NCBI GenBank assembly: GCA_002423585.1
Contig: DIWS01000015.1
Coordinates: forward strand, 1 to 64,000
DNA from: Actinobacteria bacterium UBA6100
GTDB lineage: Bacteria > Actinomycetota > Coriobacteriia > Anaerosomatales > Anaerosomataceae
Reading direction: 5' to 3'
DNA: 64,000 bases
Numbering within the stretch: position 1 is the first letter of the stretch; each line of letters starts with the position of its first letter. This document shows positions 1 to 8,381 of the stretch, one piece after another. A program made the position numbers and the translations under genes. The notes beneath the pieces were generated by a model. It saw nothing but the letters and a program-made list of their open reading frames with translations, did not search any database and was not told where the DNA came from.

Positions 1-1578
1 GGCCACGCCGACTTCGGCGGCGAGGTGGAGCGCGTGCTGAAGATGGCCGACGGGTGCCTGCTCATCATCGATGCGTTCGACGGTCCGATGCCGCAGACGC
101 GTTTCGTGTTGCGCCACGCGCTCGAGCACGGACTCAAGCCGCTCGTTGTCGTGAACAAGATCGACCGCAAGGGCGCCCGCCCGCTGGAAGTGATCGGCGA
201 CGTGTTCGACCTCATGGTCGAGCTTGGCGCCGATGACAGTCAGCTCGACTTCCCCATCATCTATACGAGTGCGGTGAACGGGTACGCACGGCTCGACCCG
301 GATGACGGCAACATGGACATGGTGCCGCTGCTCGATGCGATCGTGGAGCAGGTGCCGTGCCCGGACGTGGATCCGGACGGGCCGGTGGCCATGCAGGTCT
401 GCACGATCGACCACTCGGAATACGTCGGCCGGATCGGCATCGGCCGCATCTTCTCGGGCACCATGCACAACGGGGAGAAGATCCTCGTCATCAAGAACGA
501 CGGCAGCCGCTACCAGGCCACCGTCAAGCAACTCTTCACTTTCGAGGGCATGGGACGTGCCGAGGCGCAACAGGCGCACGCGGGCGACATCGTCGCGGTC
601 GTGGGCGTGGACGATGCCGACATCGGCGACATGTTCACCTGCCGCCTGGAGCCGGTGCAGCTCGACCCGATCCACGTCGAGGAGCCGACGATGTCGGTCG
701 TGTTCGCGGCCTCCAACAGCCCGCTCGTGGGTCGCGAGGGGACGATCGTCGGCGGACGCCAGATCAAGGAGCGGCTGCTCAAGGAAGCCGAGTCCAACAT
801 CTCGATGCGCATAACCGAGAGCGAGGACAAGACCGGCATGGAAGTGGCCGGCCGCGGCGTTCTGCACCTCTCGGTGTTGATGGAGACCATGCGCCGCGAG
901 GGCTACGAGTTCCAGGTGGGCCGCCCGCAGGTGATCATGAGGCATGAGGGCGGTAAGAAGCTCGAGCCGATCGAGCAGGCCGTGGTGGACGTGCCGAGCG
1001 AATACGCCGGCAAGGTCATCGAGATCTTCGGCAGCCGCGGCGGCGAGATGACCGATATGATCCAGCGCGACGACCAGGTGCATCTCGAGTTCAAGATCGC
1101 CACCCGCGGCGTGATGGGATTGCGCACGCGGATCCTGAATGCGACGCGTGGCGAGGCCACGCTGTTCCACCACTTCTTCGAGTACGGCCCGTATCAGGGC
1201 GATATCGGCGGGCGCGTCAACGGTTCGCTCATCGCGATGTCCAACGAGAAGTCGGCCGCGTATGCGCTCGATGCGTTGCAGCAACGCGGGAAGATGTTCA
1301 TCGGCCCGGGCGAGACGTGCTACGAGGGCATGATCGTCGGCGAGAACGCCAAGGACAACGACCTCGTGGTGAACGTCGCCAAGGCCAAGCAGCTCACCAA
1401 CATGCGCGCGGCCTCCGCCGACAAGGGCATCATCCTCGCACCGCCGATCACCTTCACGCTCGAAGAGGCGCTCGAGTACATCGAGGACGACGAGCTCGTG
1501 GAAGTCACGCCGAAGTCGATCCGCCTGCGCAAGCGGCTGCTGTCCGAGAACGATCGCAAGAAGGCGCGCCGGAACTAG
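1..1578 (+). CDS. typA: Translational GTPase TypA/BipA (5' partial)
   Basis: TypA/BipA is a ribosome-associated GTPase of the EF-G superfamily that acts in stress adaptation and ribosome assembly. The window opens inside the G domain: the first residues (GHADFGGEVERV) continue the G3 motif, and the G4 motif NKID lies at visible residues 52-55. Domain II, an EF-G-like domain with SNSPLVGREG, domain V and the TypA-specific C-terminal domain ending in a basic tail (RLRKRLLSENDRKKARRN) follow. 525 residues are visible against roughly 600 in the family, so about 80-85 N-terminal residues (P-loop, switch I) lie upstream. No frameshift is seen. Identification is firm; the true start is outside the window. 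Confidence 0.96.
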   Translation, partial: GHADFGGEVERVLKMADGCLLIIDAFDGPMPQTRFVLRHALEHGLKPLVVVNKIDRKGARPLEVIGDVFDLMVELGADDSQLDFPIIYTSAVNGYARLDPDDGNMDMVPLLDAIVEQVPCPDVDPDGPVAMQVCTIDHSEYVGRIGIGRIFSGTMHNGEKILVIKNDGSRYQATVKQLFTFEGMGRAEAQQAHAGDIVAVVGVDDADIGDMFTCRLEPVQLDPIHVEEPTMSVVFAASNSPLVGREGTIVGGRQIKERLLKEAESNISMRITESEDKTGMEVAGRGVLHLSVLMETMRREGYEFQVGRPQVIMRHEGGKKLEPIEQAVVDVPSEYAGKVIEIFGSRGGEMTDMIQRDDQVHLEFKIATRGVMGLRTRILNATRGEATLFHHFFEYGPYQGDIGGRVNGSLIAMSNEKSAAYALDALQQRGKMFIGPGETCYEGMIVGENAKDNDLVVNVAKAKQLTNMRAASADKGIILAPPITFTLEEALEYIEDDELVEVTPKSIRLRKRLLSENDRKKARRN

Positions 1579-1637
1579 AGGGACTTCTATCAGGGGCGGG
1601 TATCTTCAGGGCAGATGACGTCCGTTGGAGGTGCCCG

Positions 1638-2171
1638 ATGCTGATCCGTCCCACATCCACCGATGAAGCCGACGCGCTCGCCGCGGTGCATCGCAGCGCG
1701 TTCGGCGCCGATCTCGAAGCTGACCTTGCGCGCGCTTTGATCCTCGATGACGCGTACGTCCCGTCACTGTCCTTCGCCGCCGAAGAGGGCGGGAAGCTCA
1801 TCGGCCACGTGCTGTTCACCCGTGCATGGCTGAACCGCGACGACGGTATGCCCGGCTTCCCGCTGCTGTTGCTAGCGCCATTGTCGGTGGTGCCGGGTTC
1901 GCAGCGCGAGGGTATCGGGACGGTGCTCGTCGAGGCGGCGATCACGCTCGCGCGCGACGGCGGCGAGATTGCGATGCTCGTGTTTGGCGATCCCGCGTTC
2001 TACGGGCGGTTCGGGTTTGTGGCCGCAGGTCCGAGTGGCATCCGCCCGCCGCATCCCGCCGAGCCCGAGTGGGGCTGGCAGGTGCTGGAGCTCGCGGAGG
2101 GCATCCTCGGCGCGCCGGGCACGCTGAAGGTCGCCGCGCCGCTGGACTCACCGGAGATGTGGCGAGAGTAG
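1638..2171 (+). CDS. GNAT family N-acetyltransferase (YhbS-like)
   Basis: A 177-residue GNAT acetyltransferase resembling the YhbS group. The acetyl-CoA loop is in the segment LSVVPGSQREGIGTVLVEAA (about residues 75-95), and the typical DPAFYGRFGFVAAG end of the fold follows. The ATG was chosen because GGAGG lies 7 nt upstream, although an open frame extends further back without a start signal. The gene lies 59 nt after typA and converges on the SulP gene. The substrate cannot be told from sequence. Confidence 0.85.
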   Translation: MLIRPTSTDEADALAAVHRSAFGADLEADLARALILDDAYVPSLSFAAEEGGKLIGHVLFTRAWLNRDDGMPGFPLLLLAPLSVVPGSQREGIGTVLVEAAITLARDGGEIAMLVFGDPAFYGRFGFVAAGPSGIRPPHPAEPEWGWQVLELAEGILGAPGTLKVAAPLDSPEMWRE

Positions 2172-2194
2172 CGCAGCCCCCTGCGTGCGCTCCG

Positions 2195-3838
2195 CTACTC
2201 CCGCTCGCGCGTTGAGACCGCTGCGATCGCGTCGGCCAGGCTCGCCGTGACCGGCACCGGGAGGCCCTCGGCGATGCCCGCCTTCTCAAGGCGGCCCGCC
2301 ACCTCGGTGTTCGTGCAGCACAGCGCCACTCGCACCTCGTGCCGCTCCAGTTGCTCGATGGTGTCCTGAAGGCTTGCCAGCGCGGTGAGGTCGATGAACG
2401 GCACGTTCTCGAGGCTCACGACCACGCCCCGCGGCTTGGTGTGCGTGTGCAGCAGCGCCGACTCGAACTGCTCCACCGCGCCGAAGAAGAACGGGCCGTC
2501 GATGGTGTAGACGATCACGTCGCGGAAGACCGGCACGAGTTCGGGCGAGTGCTCGGCCACCACGTCCTCGGCAAGCTCGCTCACGCCCACGGCCGCGGTC
2601 ATCCGGCGGAAGAAGTTGAGCATCGCGAGGATCACGCCCACCTCGACGGCCACCACGAGGTCGGCGAAGACCGTGAGCGCGAGCGTGATGAGCATGACCG
2701 CCACGTCCGAGCGCGGTGCCTTGCGGGCGATGCGCACCACTCGCCCGATGTCGCTCATGTTGTACGCCACCACGAAGAGGATGGCGGCGAGTGCGGCCAG
2801 CGGCACGTCGGTCGCGAGCGGTGCGAGCGCCACCACCACCAGCACGACGGTGAGCACGTGGAAGATACCTGCAAGCGGACTGTTGCCGCCATGGCGGATG
2901 TTGGTGGCGGTACGCGCGATGGCGCCCGTGGCCGCGAAGCCGCCGAAGAACGAGGCCGCGATGTTGGCGGCACCCTGGCCGAGGAGCTCCTGGTTCGAGT
3001 CGTGACGCGTGCCGGTCATGCCGTCGGCCACGGTGGCCGAGAGCAGCGACTCGATCGCGCCGAGGAGCGCGATCGCGAAGGCCGGGCGCACGAGTTCGGG
3101 CAGGTCGGCCCAGGCGAAGTCGGGCAGGGCGAGGGAGGGGAGACCCTTCGGCAGGCCGCCGAAGGCCGTCCCGATGGTGGCGACGCCCGCCGGATGGGCG
3201 ATCGCCACGAACGCGGTGCCACCGATGAGCGCCACGAGCGGCGCCGGCACAGTGCCGAGCACGGGGATCTTGGGCCACAGCAGGATGACCGCGACGCACA
3301 CGAGGCCGAGGGCCGTGGTGGTGAGGTCGAGCGAGGGGAACGACTGTACCATCTCGAACAGCTTGGTGGCGAAGTGCTCGCCTTCGGCGGCGGGAAGTCC
3401 GAAGAAGTTGGGCCACTGGCCCACCCAGATCACCACGGCGATGCCCGCGGTGAAGCCGAGGATCACCGACTCGGGGATGTACTTGATCACGCTGCCGAGC
3501 TTGGCCAGGCCGAAGACCACGAGGATGGCTCCGGCGAGCATCGTCACGACCTGCAGCCCGCCGAGCCCGTAGCGGGCGGTGACGCCGGCGAGCAGCACGG
3601 CAAAGGCGCCGGTGGGGCCGGCGATCTGAACGCGGCTTCCGCCGAACAGGGTGACAACGAGTCCGGCGATGATGGCCGTGTAGAGGCCCTGCTCGGGCTT
3701 GGCGCCCGCGGCGATCGCGAACGCCATCGCGAGCGGGATCGCCACCACGCCGACGACCACGCCAGCCGCGATGTTCGAGAGCCAGTTGTCCTTACGGAAC
3801 AGGCCGGCACGCCAGGATTCGATGATGACAGGCTTCAT
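2195..3838 (-). CDS. SulP family anion permease with STAS domain
   Basis: A 547-residue SLC26/SulP inner-membrane transporter, probably moving sulfate, bicarbonate or another small anion. It has the N-terminal signature around GLYTAIIAGLVVTLFGGSRVQIAGPT, a 10-14-helix membrane domain to about residue 420, and a C-terminal STAS domain (about 430-547: VIVYTIDGPFFFGAVEQFE, then VPFIDLTALASL). Start: the ATG encoding MKPVIIESW, with AGAAGG 6 nt upstream, is preferred over an in-frame start 11 codons earlier. It is a single gene converging on the GNAT gene. The anion is not predictable from sequence alone. Confidence 0.92.
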   Translation of the reverse strand: MKPVIIESWRAGLFRKDNWLSNIAAGVVVGVVAIPLAMAFAIAAGAKPEQGLYTAIIAGLVVTLFGGSRVQIAGPTGAFAVLLAGVTARYGLGGLQVVTMLAGAILVVFGLAKLGSVIKYIPESVILGFTAGIAVVIWVGQWPNFFGLPAAEGEHFATKLFEMVQSFPSLDLTTTALGLVCVAVILLWPKIPVLGTVPAPLVALIGGTAFVAIAHPAGVATIGTAFGGLPKGLPSLALPDFAWADLPELVRPAFAIALLGAIESLLSATVADGMTGTRHDSNQELLGQGAANIAASFFGGFAATGAIARTATNIRHGGNSPLAGIFHVLTVVLVVVALAPLATDVPLAALAAILFVVAYNMSDIGRVVRIARKAPRSDVAVMLITLALTVFADLVVAVEVGVILAMLNFFRRMTAAVGVSELAEDVVAEHSPELVPVFRDVIVYTIDGPFFFGAVEQFESALLHTHTKPRGVVVSLENVPFIDLTALASLQDTIEQLERHEVRVALCCTNTEVAGRLEKAGIAEGLPVPVTASLADAIAAVSTRERE

Positions 3839-3987
3839 CAGGGACCTTCTCACGGGGGTTGGACGCATCACACGTTACACCTACGAGGAGTCGCGTGTCC
3901 GTTACGGCCGGGTTACGCCCCGTGCCACTTGCATGGAGCCGTGCCGCCGAACGATGATGCGGTACAGCAACGAGATGGAGGCAACCT

Positions 3988-4290
3988 GTGATCAAGCACA
4001 TCGTCGCGTGGCGCTTCAAGGATGCGGCCCTCGGCGCCACCAAGGCGGAGAACCTGAAGCGCGCGAAGGCGGCCATCGAGGCGCTTGCCGACCTCGTGCC
4101 TACCGTGCGGCATCTGGAGGTGGGTCTCGACATCGGCGCGGCGCACGACTCGTGGGACATCGTCATCTACTCGGAGTTCGACGACCGGGCCGGGCTGGAT
4201 GCCTACCAGGTCCACCCCGAGCACGTGAAGGTCGCCGAACTCATCGGCGAGATGCGCGAACTGCGCGCCGCCATCGACTACGAGGGGTAG
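3988..4290 (+). CDS. Dabb (stress-responsive alpha/beta-barrel) protein
   Basis: A 100-residue protein of the Dabb fold, a ferredoxin-like dimeric alpha/beta barrel. Visible signatures are the start MIKHIVAWRFKD, the GLDIG strand, SEFDDRAGLDAYQVHPEHVKV and a C-terminal Asp-Tyr-Glu. It begins with GTG, with GGAGG about 6 nt upstream. Only 3 nt separate it from the PhzF-like gene, so the two are probably cotranscribed. Family members range from plant stress proteins to polyketide cyclases; no function can be assigned here. Confidence 0.85.
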   Translation: MIKHIVAWRFKDAALGATKAENLKRAKAAIEALADLVPTVRHLEVGLDIGAAHDSWDIVIYSEFDDRAGLDAYQVHPEHVKVAELIGEMRELRAAIDYEG

Positions 4291-4293
4291 CGC

Positions 4294-5142
4294 ATGTCAC
4301 GCACCTATCGCTTCATGATCGCCGACGTCTTCACTGACGTCCCGTTCGCCGGCAACCAGCTCGGCGTGTTCACCAACGCGACCGGACTGAACGACGCCGA
4401 GATGCAGACGCTCGCAGCCGAGCTGGGCTTCTCGGAGTGCACGTTCGTTCTGCCGCCGGAGGGCGACGGCGACATCCGGATGCGCATCTTCACGCCCGTA
4501 CGCGAGCTGCCGTTCGCGGGGCACCCCACGCTCGGAACCGCGTTCGTGGTGGCCGGGCCGCTGCAACGGGTGGTGCTGCGCATCGAGACCGCTCGCGGCA
4601 CGGTGCCGGTCACGCTCGAGCGCGAGGGCGCGCGAATCGTCTTCGGCAGGATGGAGCAGCCGATCCCCACGATCGAGCCGTACGCGGATCCGGCGCCGCT
4701 GTTCGCGGCACTCGGCGTCGCCGGCTCGTCTCTGCCGGTCGAGCGGTACGACAACGGCACGCCGCATCTCTACGTGGCGCTCGAGACCGATGCCGAGGTG
4801 GCGGCGCTCGCACCCGACATCACCGCGCTCGAAGCGCTGTTGGGTCCCACGGGCGCGTGCTGCTTCGCTTCGGACGGCACCCGCGTGAAGGCGCGGATGT
4901 TCGGACCCGGGCTCGGTGTCATCGAAGATCCGGCCACCGGTTCGGCGGCGGGCCCGCTGGCGTTGCATCTCGCGCGGCACGGGCGCATCGCGTGGGGCGA
5001 GGAGATCACCATCTCGCAGGGCGCCGAGATCAGCCGGCCGAGCACGCTCTACGCACGGGTGGAGGGCGGCCCCGACGAGATCGCGCGCGTCGAGGTGGGC
5101 GGGAGCGCTCGAGTGGTGGCGCAGGGGGAATTCTCCCTGTAG
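4294..5142 (+). CDS. PhzF family isomerase/epimerase
   Basis: A 282-residue PhzF-family protein with two related halves, as in diaminopimelate-epimerase-fold enzymes. The N-terminal half has DVFTDVPFAGNQLGVF, the conserved catalytic-type glutamate in LGFSECTFVL (about residue 49), and FTPVRELPFAGHPTLGTAFV. The second half has EDPATGSAAGPLALHLARHG. PhzF itself isomerises a phenazine precursor, but no other phenazine gene is nearby, so the name denotes family only. Translation is probably coupled to the Dabb gene 3 nt upstream. A small membrane-protein gene follows. Confidence 0.9.
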   Translation: MSRTYRFMIADVFTDVPFAGNQLGVFTNATGLNDAEMQTLAAELGFSECTFVLPPEGDGDIRMRIFTPVRELPFAGHPTLGTAFVVAGPLQRVVLRIETARGTVPVTLEREGARIVFGRMEQPIPTIEPYADPAPLFAALGVAGSSLPVERYDNGTPHLYVALETDAEVAALAPDITALEALLGPTGACCFASDGTRVKARMFGPGLGVIEDPATGSAAGPLALHLARHGRIAWGEEITISQGAEISRPSTLYARVEGGPDEIARVEVGGSARVVAQGEFSL

Positions 5143-5163
5143 GCGCGAATGCGAGGAGGAACC

Positions 5164-5538
5164 ATGGACTACGGAAGCGACGCCTTCGGCGGCCTGTTCG
5201 TGGGGCTGTGGACATCGATGATGTGTCTTGGCTGGGTGATCCCGATGCTGCTGGCCGCAGCCTCGGTCGCGGTGTGGATCATCGCGGTGGTGGACGTCGT
5301 CCAGCGCCTGCCCGAGGACTTCCCCAACGCACGTGCCGGACGGGATGACCCGAACGAGCGGCTCATCTGGCTGCTCATCGTGCTGCTCGTGGGCACGCTC
5401 GGCGCTGTCGTGTACTACTTCGTGGTGATGAAGCCGTATCCGCGGCCGCGGCCGGGAGCGGCGGTCGCCGCACCGACTCAGCCTCAGGCTCCTGTCCCTG
5501 GAGACGCTGCCGAGGAGTCATCCGAGGCCGGGCAGTAG
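5164..5538 (+). CDS. Small membrane protein with PLDc_N-like domain
   Basis: A 124-residue protein with two or three hydrophobic helices (about residues 12-42 and 64-85), a short loop with RDDPNERLIW between them, and a Pro/Ala-rich cytoplasmic tail. The arrangement resembles the PLDc_N (phospholipase D/nuclease N-terminal) two-helix domain found alone in many actinobacteria. The ATG with AGGAGG just upstream is preferred over an in-frame ATG 15 nt earlier. It lies 21 nt after the PhzF gene, so it may end that operon. Function unknown. Confidence 0.75.
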   Translation: MDYGSDAFGGLFVGLWTSMMCLGWVIPMLLAAASVAVWIIAVVDVVQRLPEDFPNARAGRDDPNERLIWLLIVLLVGTLGAVVYYFVVMKPYPRPRPGAAVAAPTQPQAPVPGDAAEESSEAGQ

Positions 5539-5610
5539 TTGGGCGTCACCGGTCGCGCAGGGGGCCGCGGTATCATCGTGTGGCCCGCTTACGACAGTCA
5601 GGTGGCCTCG

Positions 5611-6249
5611 ATGCATCTCGACACCGGTTTTCGCCCGTCGAAGCACGGCTTCGGCTTCCCGAACACGTGGAAGGACACGGTCCTCGGCGTGTTCTCCTCG
5701 CGCGGCCGCTGCGGCGGGATGGTGTTCGCTGCGCTCGACGCCTTCGCAGCCGGTGAGTCGCTCGGTCCCGAAGCGCTTGGCCGTGAGCTCCCACCGCACG
5801 ACTCGCCCGCGGCTCGCGCCATCTGGCGACGGCAGATGGAGAGCGTGGTGGCCGGCGCGGGCGTCAACCTCGTCGAGTTCGCGCGCTTCACGTATCTGCC
5901 TTCGGCAAGTCCGCTCGGCATCGGCGTGGCCACCCGGCGTGAGCTGCTCTCGCTCTTCGACATGCTGCGCTCGGGGAGGCCCGCTGCACTCGGCCTGGTG
6001 AGCGGGATGACGCTCAAGCACCTCGCGCGCAATCATCAGGTGCTGGCGTATGCAGCCCACTTCGCCGAGGGGCACGTCACCGTGCGCATCTACGACCCGA
6101 ACCACCCGCGCAGGGATGACGTGGCCCTTGAGGTGCCGATGGATCCCGGCCAGCCGGTGGTCGAGCGCATCGGAGACCGAGTGAAGATATGGCGCGGCTT
6201 CTTCATCGAGCGCTACGCGCCAAAGGCGCCGGCGGGCGGCATCCACTAG
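5611..6249 (+). CDS. Papain-like cysteine peptidase-fold protein, unknown substrate
   Basis: A 212-residue protein without a signal peptide. Three conserved blocks sit in papain-fold order: GRCGGM (Cys34), NHQVLAY (His142) and YDPNHPRRDD (Asp162/Asn164), plus an N-terminal GFGFPNTW motif. This pattern resembles the catalytic Cys, His and Asp/Asn of C39/C1-like peptidases and of uncharacterised actinobacterial proteins. The ATG was chosen for AGGTGG 6 nt before it; longer TTG/GTG starts are possible. It ends just before the operator region of the next operon. Whether it is an active peptidase, a transglutaminase-like enzyme or an inactive relative is open. Confidence 0.65.
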   Translation: MHLDTGFRPSKHGFGFPNTWKDTVLGVFSSRGRCGGMVFAALDAFAAGESLGPEALGRELPPHDSPAARAIWRRQMESVVAGAGVNLVEFARFTYLPSASPLGIGVATRRELLSLFDMLRSGRPAALGLVSGMTLKHLARNHQVLAYAAHFAEGHVTVRIYDPNHPRRDDVALEVPMDPGQPVVERIGDRVKIWRGFFIERYAPKAPAGGIH

Positions 6250-6251
6250 GA

Positions 6252-6267
6252 ATGCAAGTACTTGCTT
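6252..6267. promoter_or_regulatory. TetR operator 1 (palindrome upstream of -35)
   Basis: Holds a perfect 12-bp palindrome, GCAAGTACTTGC (6254-6265), within a 16-bp block of form ATGCAAG-NN-CTTGCTT. It overlaps the 5' edge of the -35 element at 6266-6271. The same core recurs centred 45 bp downstream, which points to a binding site for the TetR regulator encoded next to it. Confidence 0.75.
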
Positions 6268-6294
6268 GACAGTGGTGGTGTGCCCCTGTAGAGT
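6266..6294 (+). promoter_or_regulatory. Sigma-70-type promoter of the TetR operon
   Basis: TTGACA (6266-6271), a 17-nt spacer, then TAGAGT (6289-6294). The element is tightly bracketed by two copies of the GCAAG-NN-CTTGC palindrome, so bound repressor would block both the -35 and the start site. The first gene begins 39 nt after the -10. Confidence 0.75.
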
Positions 6295-6296
6295 GC

Positions 6297-6312
6297 AAGC
6301 AAGCACTTGCTT
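6297..6312. promoter_or_regulatory. TetR operator 2 (palindrome downstream of -10)
   Basis: AAGCAAG-CA-CTTGCTT, a 16-bp inverted repeat broken only at the centre. It matches operator 1 in its half-sites and overlaps the expected transcription start. The likely ligand of the site is the TetR protein starting at 6333. Confidence 0.75.
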
Positions 6313-6332
6313 CACTTGAACGAGAGGACCCC

Positions 6333-6947
6333 ATGAGCGCCGCTGCCGACACCGCTGAACGCATCCTGGACGCTGCCGCGGAACTGATGGCCACCCGCGG
6401 CTACGCCGCCACTACCACGCGTGCGATCGCCCAACGCGCCGGCGTGAACGAGGTCACCCTCTTCCGCCGCTTCGAGAACAAGCAGGGTGTCCTCAAGGCC
6501 CTTGGCGAGAGGATGGCGCGCAGACAGGCCGGTCGCGCGGCGGAGCACGTGGCGCCGAGCGACGATGCGCGCGCCACGCTGCTCGCGTTCGCGCGCATGG
6601 AGATCGAGGGTGCGCTCGAAGACGACGGTCTGGCGATGCGGCTGGCCTACGACGCACAGTCCGTGCCCGAGGTGGGCGAGGCGATGGGTGCGGGCGCAGG
6701 GGCGAACCTCGCCGGGCTCGCGGAGTACCTGCGTGAGCGGCAGGAGGTGGGACAGTTGCGGGCGGACGTGGACCCGGCGGTGATGGCCGAGGCGTTCTTC
6801 GGTCTCACGTCGAGCTACGTGATCATGCGGAAGGTCCTCGGCTTAGGGGAATCGCCCGTGGACGTCCGGACCGATGAAGGACTCGAGCAGCTCTTCGACC
6901 TGTTCTGGTCGGGAGCGGCACCGAAGGAGGCACGGCACGATGGGTAA
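6333..6947 (+). CDS. TetR/AcrR family transcriptional regulator
   Basis: 204 residues. The N-terminal TetR DNA-binding domain spans about residues 8-55 (AERILDAAAELMATRGYAAT, then the recognition-helix region NEVTLFRRFENKQGVLKAL). The rest is a helical ligand-binding and dimerisation domain without a recognisable ligand signature. Two palindromes flank its own promoter, so autorepression is very likely. The reading frame overlaps the following flavodoxin gene by 8 nt. The regulator therefore probably controls its whole operon of flavodoxin and two membrane proteins. The inducer is unknown. Confidence 0.92.
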   Translation: MSAAADTAERILDAAAELMATRGYAATTTRAIAQRAGVNEVTLFRRFENKQGVLKALGERMARRQAGRAAEHVAPSDDARATLLAFARMEIEGALEDDGLAMRLAYDAQSVPEVGEAMGAGAGANLAGLAEYLRERQEVGQLRADVDPAVMAEAFFGLTSSYVIMRKVLGLGESPVDVRTDEGLEQLFDLFWSGAAPKEARHDG

Positions 6948-7449
6948 GGCACTGGTGGTCTACGGCACCAAGAGCGGTTGCACGAAGGGCATCGCCGAGG
7001 CGATCGCGGATGGACTCCGACTGGCTGGCGCAACGGCGGATGTGGTGGCGGTCGAGGACAAGCCCGATCCCTCGGCGTACGACGCGGTGATCGTGGGAAG
7101 CGGCATCCGTGCCGGCAGCTGGCACGGAGCGGCCAAGCGCTGGGTGACGGAGCAGGCCGAGTTGCTCAAGGCGCGACCGACCGCGTTCTTCACGGCGTGT
7201 CTCACGATGCACACGAATCCCGAGAAGGCCGAGGAGGTTCGGGCGTACACGGTCCCGCTCATCGCCGAAACCGGCGTGCGACCGGTGGACGAGGGTCTGT
7301 TCCCCGGCATGAACCTGCCCAAGACGTTCTCGCTTCCGGAGCGGCTCGTCATGAAGGCGATGAAGTCGCCGGAGGGTGACTTCCGCGATCTCGCCGCTGC
7401 GGTGGAGTGGGGCACCGAGATCGCCCCCAAGCTCGGACTGACCGCCTAG
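6940..7449 (+). CDS. Flavodoxin-domain protein (HemG-like)
   Basis: A 169-residue flavodoxin-like protein. The FMN-phosphate loop is at the N-terminus (VVYGTKSGCTKGIAEAIADGL), the second loop is AVIVGSGIRAGSWHGAAKRWV, and the third is FFTACLTMHTNP. Length and layout resemble HemG-type protoporphyrinogen oxidase and related flavodoxin-domain proteins. The ATG lies inside the end of the TetR gene, with AAGGAGG before it. Cotranscription with the TetR and membrane-protein genes suggests an electron-transfer or redox role in whatever that operon responds to. A role in haem synthesis is possible but not shown by context. Confidence 0.85.
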   Translation: MGKALVVYGTKSGCTKGIAEAIADGLRLAGATADVVAVEDKPDPSAYDAVIVGSGIRAGSWHGAAKRWVTEQAELLKARPTAFFTACLTMHTNPEKAEEVRAYTVPLIAETGVRPVDEGLFPGMNLPKTFSLPERLVMKAMKSPEGDFRDLAAAVEWGTEIAPKLGLTA

Positions 7450-7499
7450 CAGCTGGCTCGACACATCCCGCACACCTGTCCGGCAAGGAGGAGGAACGC

Positions 7500-8381
7500 A
7501 TGTCTGCACGTACGTACAAAGCACTGGCAGTCTACTGCCTGCTCATCGCTCTCACGGTCGGAGTGACCGCAGCCTTCGGCGTGTTCGCCCGCGGCACCGG
7601 CGCCACCGAGGCAGCCACGAGCATCCGCGGCGAGGAGTTCGAGTACGCAACCGACGGCGTCTACGCGTATAACGCCGAGCGCGTGGTGGCCGAAGGCGTG
7701 GGCTGGGACGCGCTCACGCTGTTCGCGGCGGTGCCGGCGTTGCTGATCTGCGTGCCGTTCGTGGCGCGAGGTTCGCTCCGCGGGCGTCTCGCTGCGGCAG
7801 GCATCCTCGGCTACTTCGTATACCAGTACCTGATGTACGCGGTGTTCTGGGCCCTCGGGCCGCTCTTCCCGGCGTTCATCGTGCTCTATCCGCTGAGCTT
7901 CATCGGTATCGTCTGGATCGTGGCCACGCTCGACGTGCGCTCGCTTCCCGCTCGCTTCACCGACAGGTTCCCGCGCAAGAGCATCGCTATCTTCAGCGGC
8001 GTGATGGGCCTCATGCTCATCGCGATGTGGGTGCCGAGGATCGCCACGGGGCTTTCCGGCGACCTTGCCGGTGCGAGTCTGATGGGCACGCCGACGCTCG
8101 CGGTGCAGGCACTCGACCTCGGTATCGTCGTGCCGCTGGCGCTCGCGACCGCGGTGTTCGCCTGGAAGCGCAACCCGGTGGGCTACCTGCTTGCGGCCGT
8201 ATTCTCCGTCAAGGGCGTCACGATGGCGGGTGCGATCGTGGCGATGCTCATCTCGGCGTGGATCGTGGAGGGCGCGCCCGAAGTCGCGCCGCTCGCTTTG
8301 TTCTCCGCAGCGACCGCAGCGGCGGGCACGATCGCGTTCTTCGTGCTCAAGAGCGTGCGTCCCGAGGGAGAGGCGGCGTGA
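7500..8381 (+). CDS. Polytopic membrane protein, paralogue of the next gene
   Basis: A 293-residue protein with about seven to eight predicted helices and one extracytoplasmic loop near the N-terminus (residues about 30-65). The C-terminal half contains the block KRNPVGYLLAAVFSVKG, which has a clear counterpart in the following gene, and helices there line up too. A strong AAGGAGGAGG site precedes the ATG. It is third in the TetR-controlled operon. I do not recognise a named family. No transport or catalytic motif is visible. Confidence 0.8.
   Translation: MSARTYKALAVYCLLIALTVGVTAAFGVFARGTGATEAATSIRGEEFEYATDGVYAYNAERVVAEGVGWDALTLFAAVPALLICVPFVARGSLRGRLAAAGILGYFVYQYLMYAVFWALGPLFPAFIVLYPLSFIGIVWIVATLDVRSLPARFTDRFPRKSIAIFSGVMGLMLIAMWVPRIATGLSGDLAGASLMGTPTLAVQALDLGIVVPLALATAVFAWKRNPVGYLLAAVFSVKGVTMAGAIVAMLISAWIVEGAPEVAPLALFSAATAAAGTIAFFVLKSVRPEGEAA

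Noticed and set aside
2339..3991. 550-codon plus-strand open frame opposite the SulP gene
   Set aside because: It is the antisense of a clear SulP transporter, made long by the high GC content; its translation is low-complexity His/Gly/Glu-rich with no domain.
4294..5142. Phenazine biosynthesis locus suggested by the PhzF-like gene
   Set aside because: No other phz gene is in the neighbourhood; PhzF-fold proteins are widespread and mostly unrelated to phenazines.
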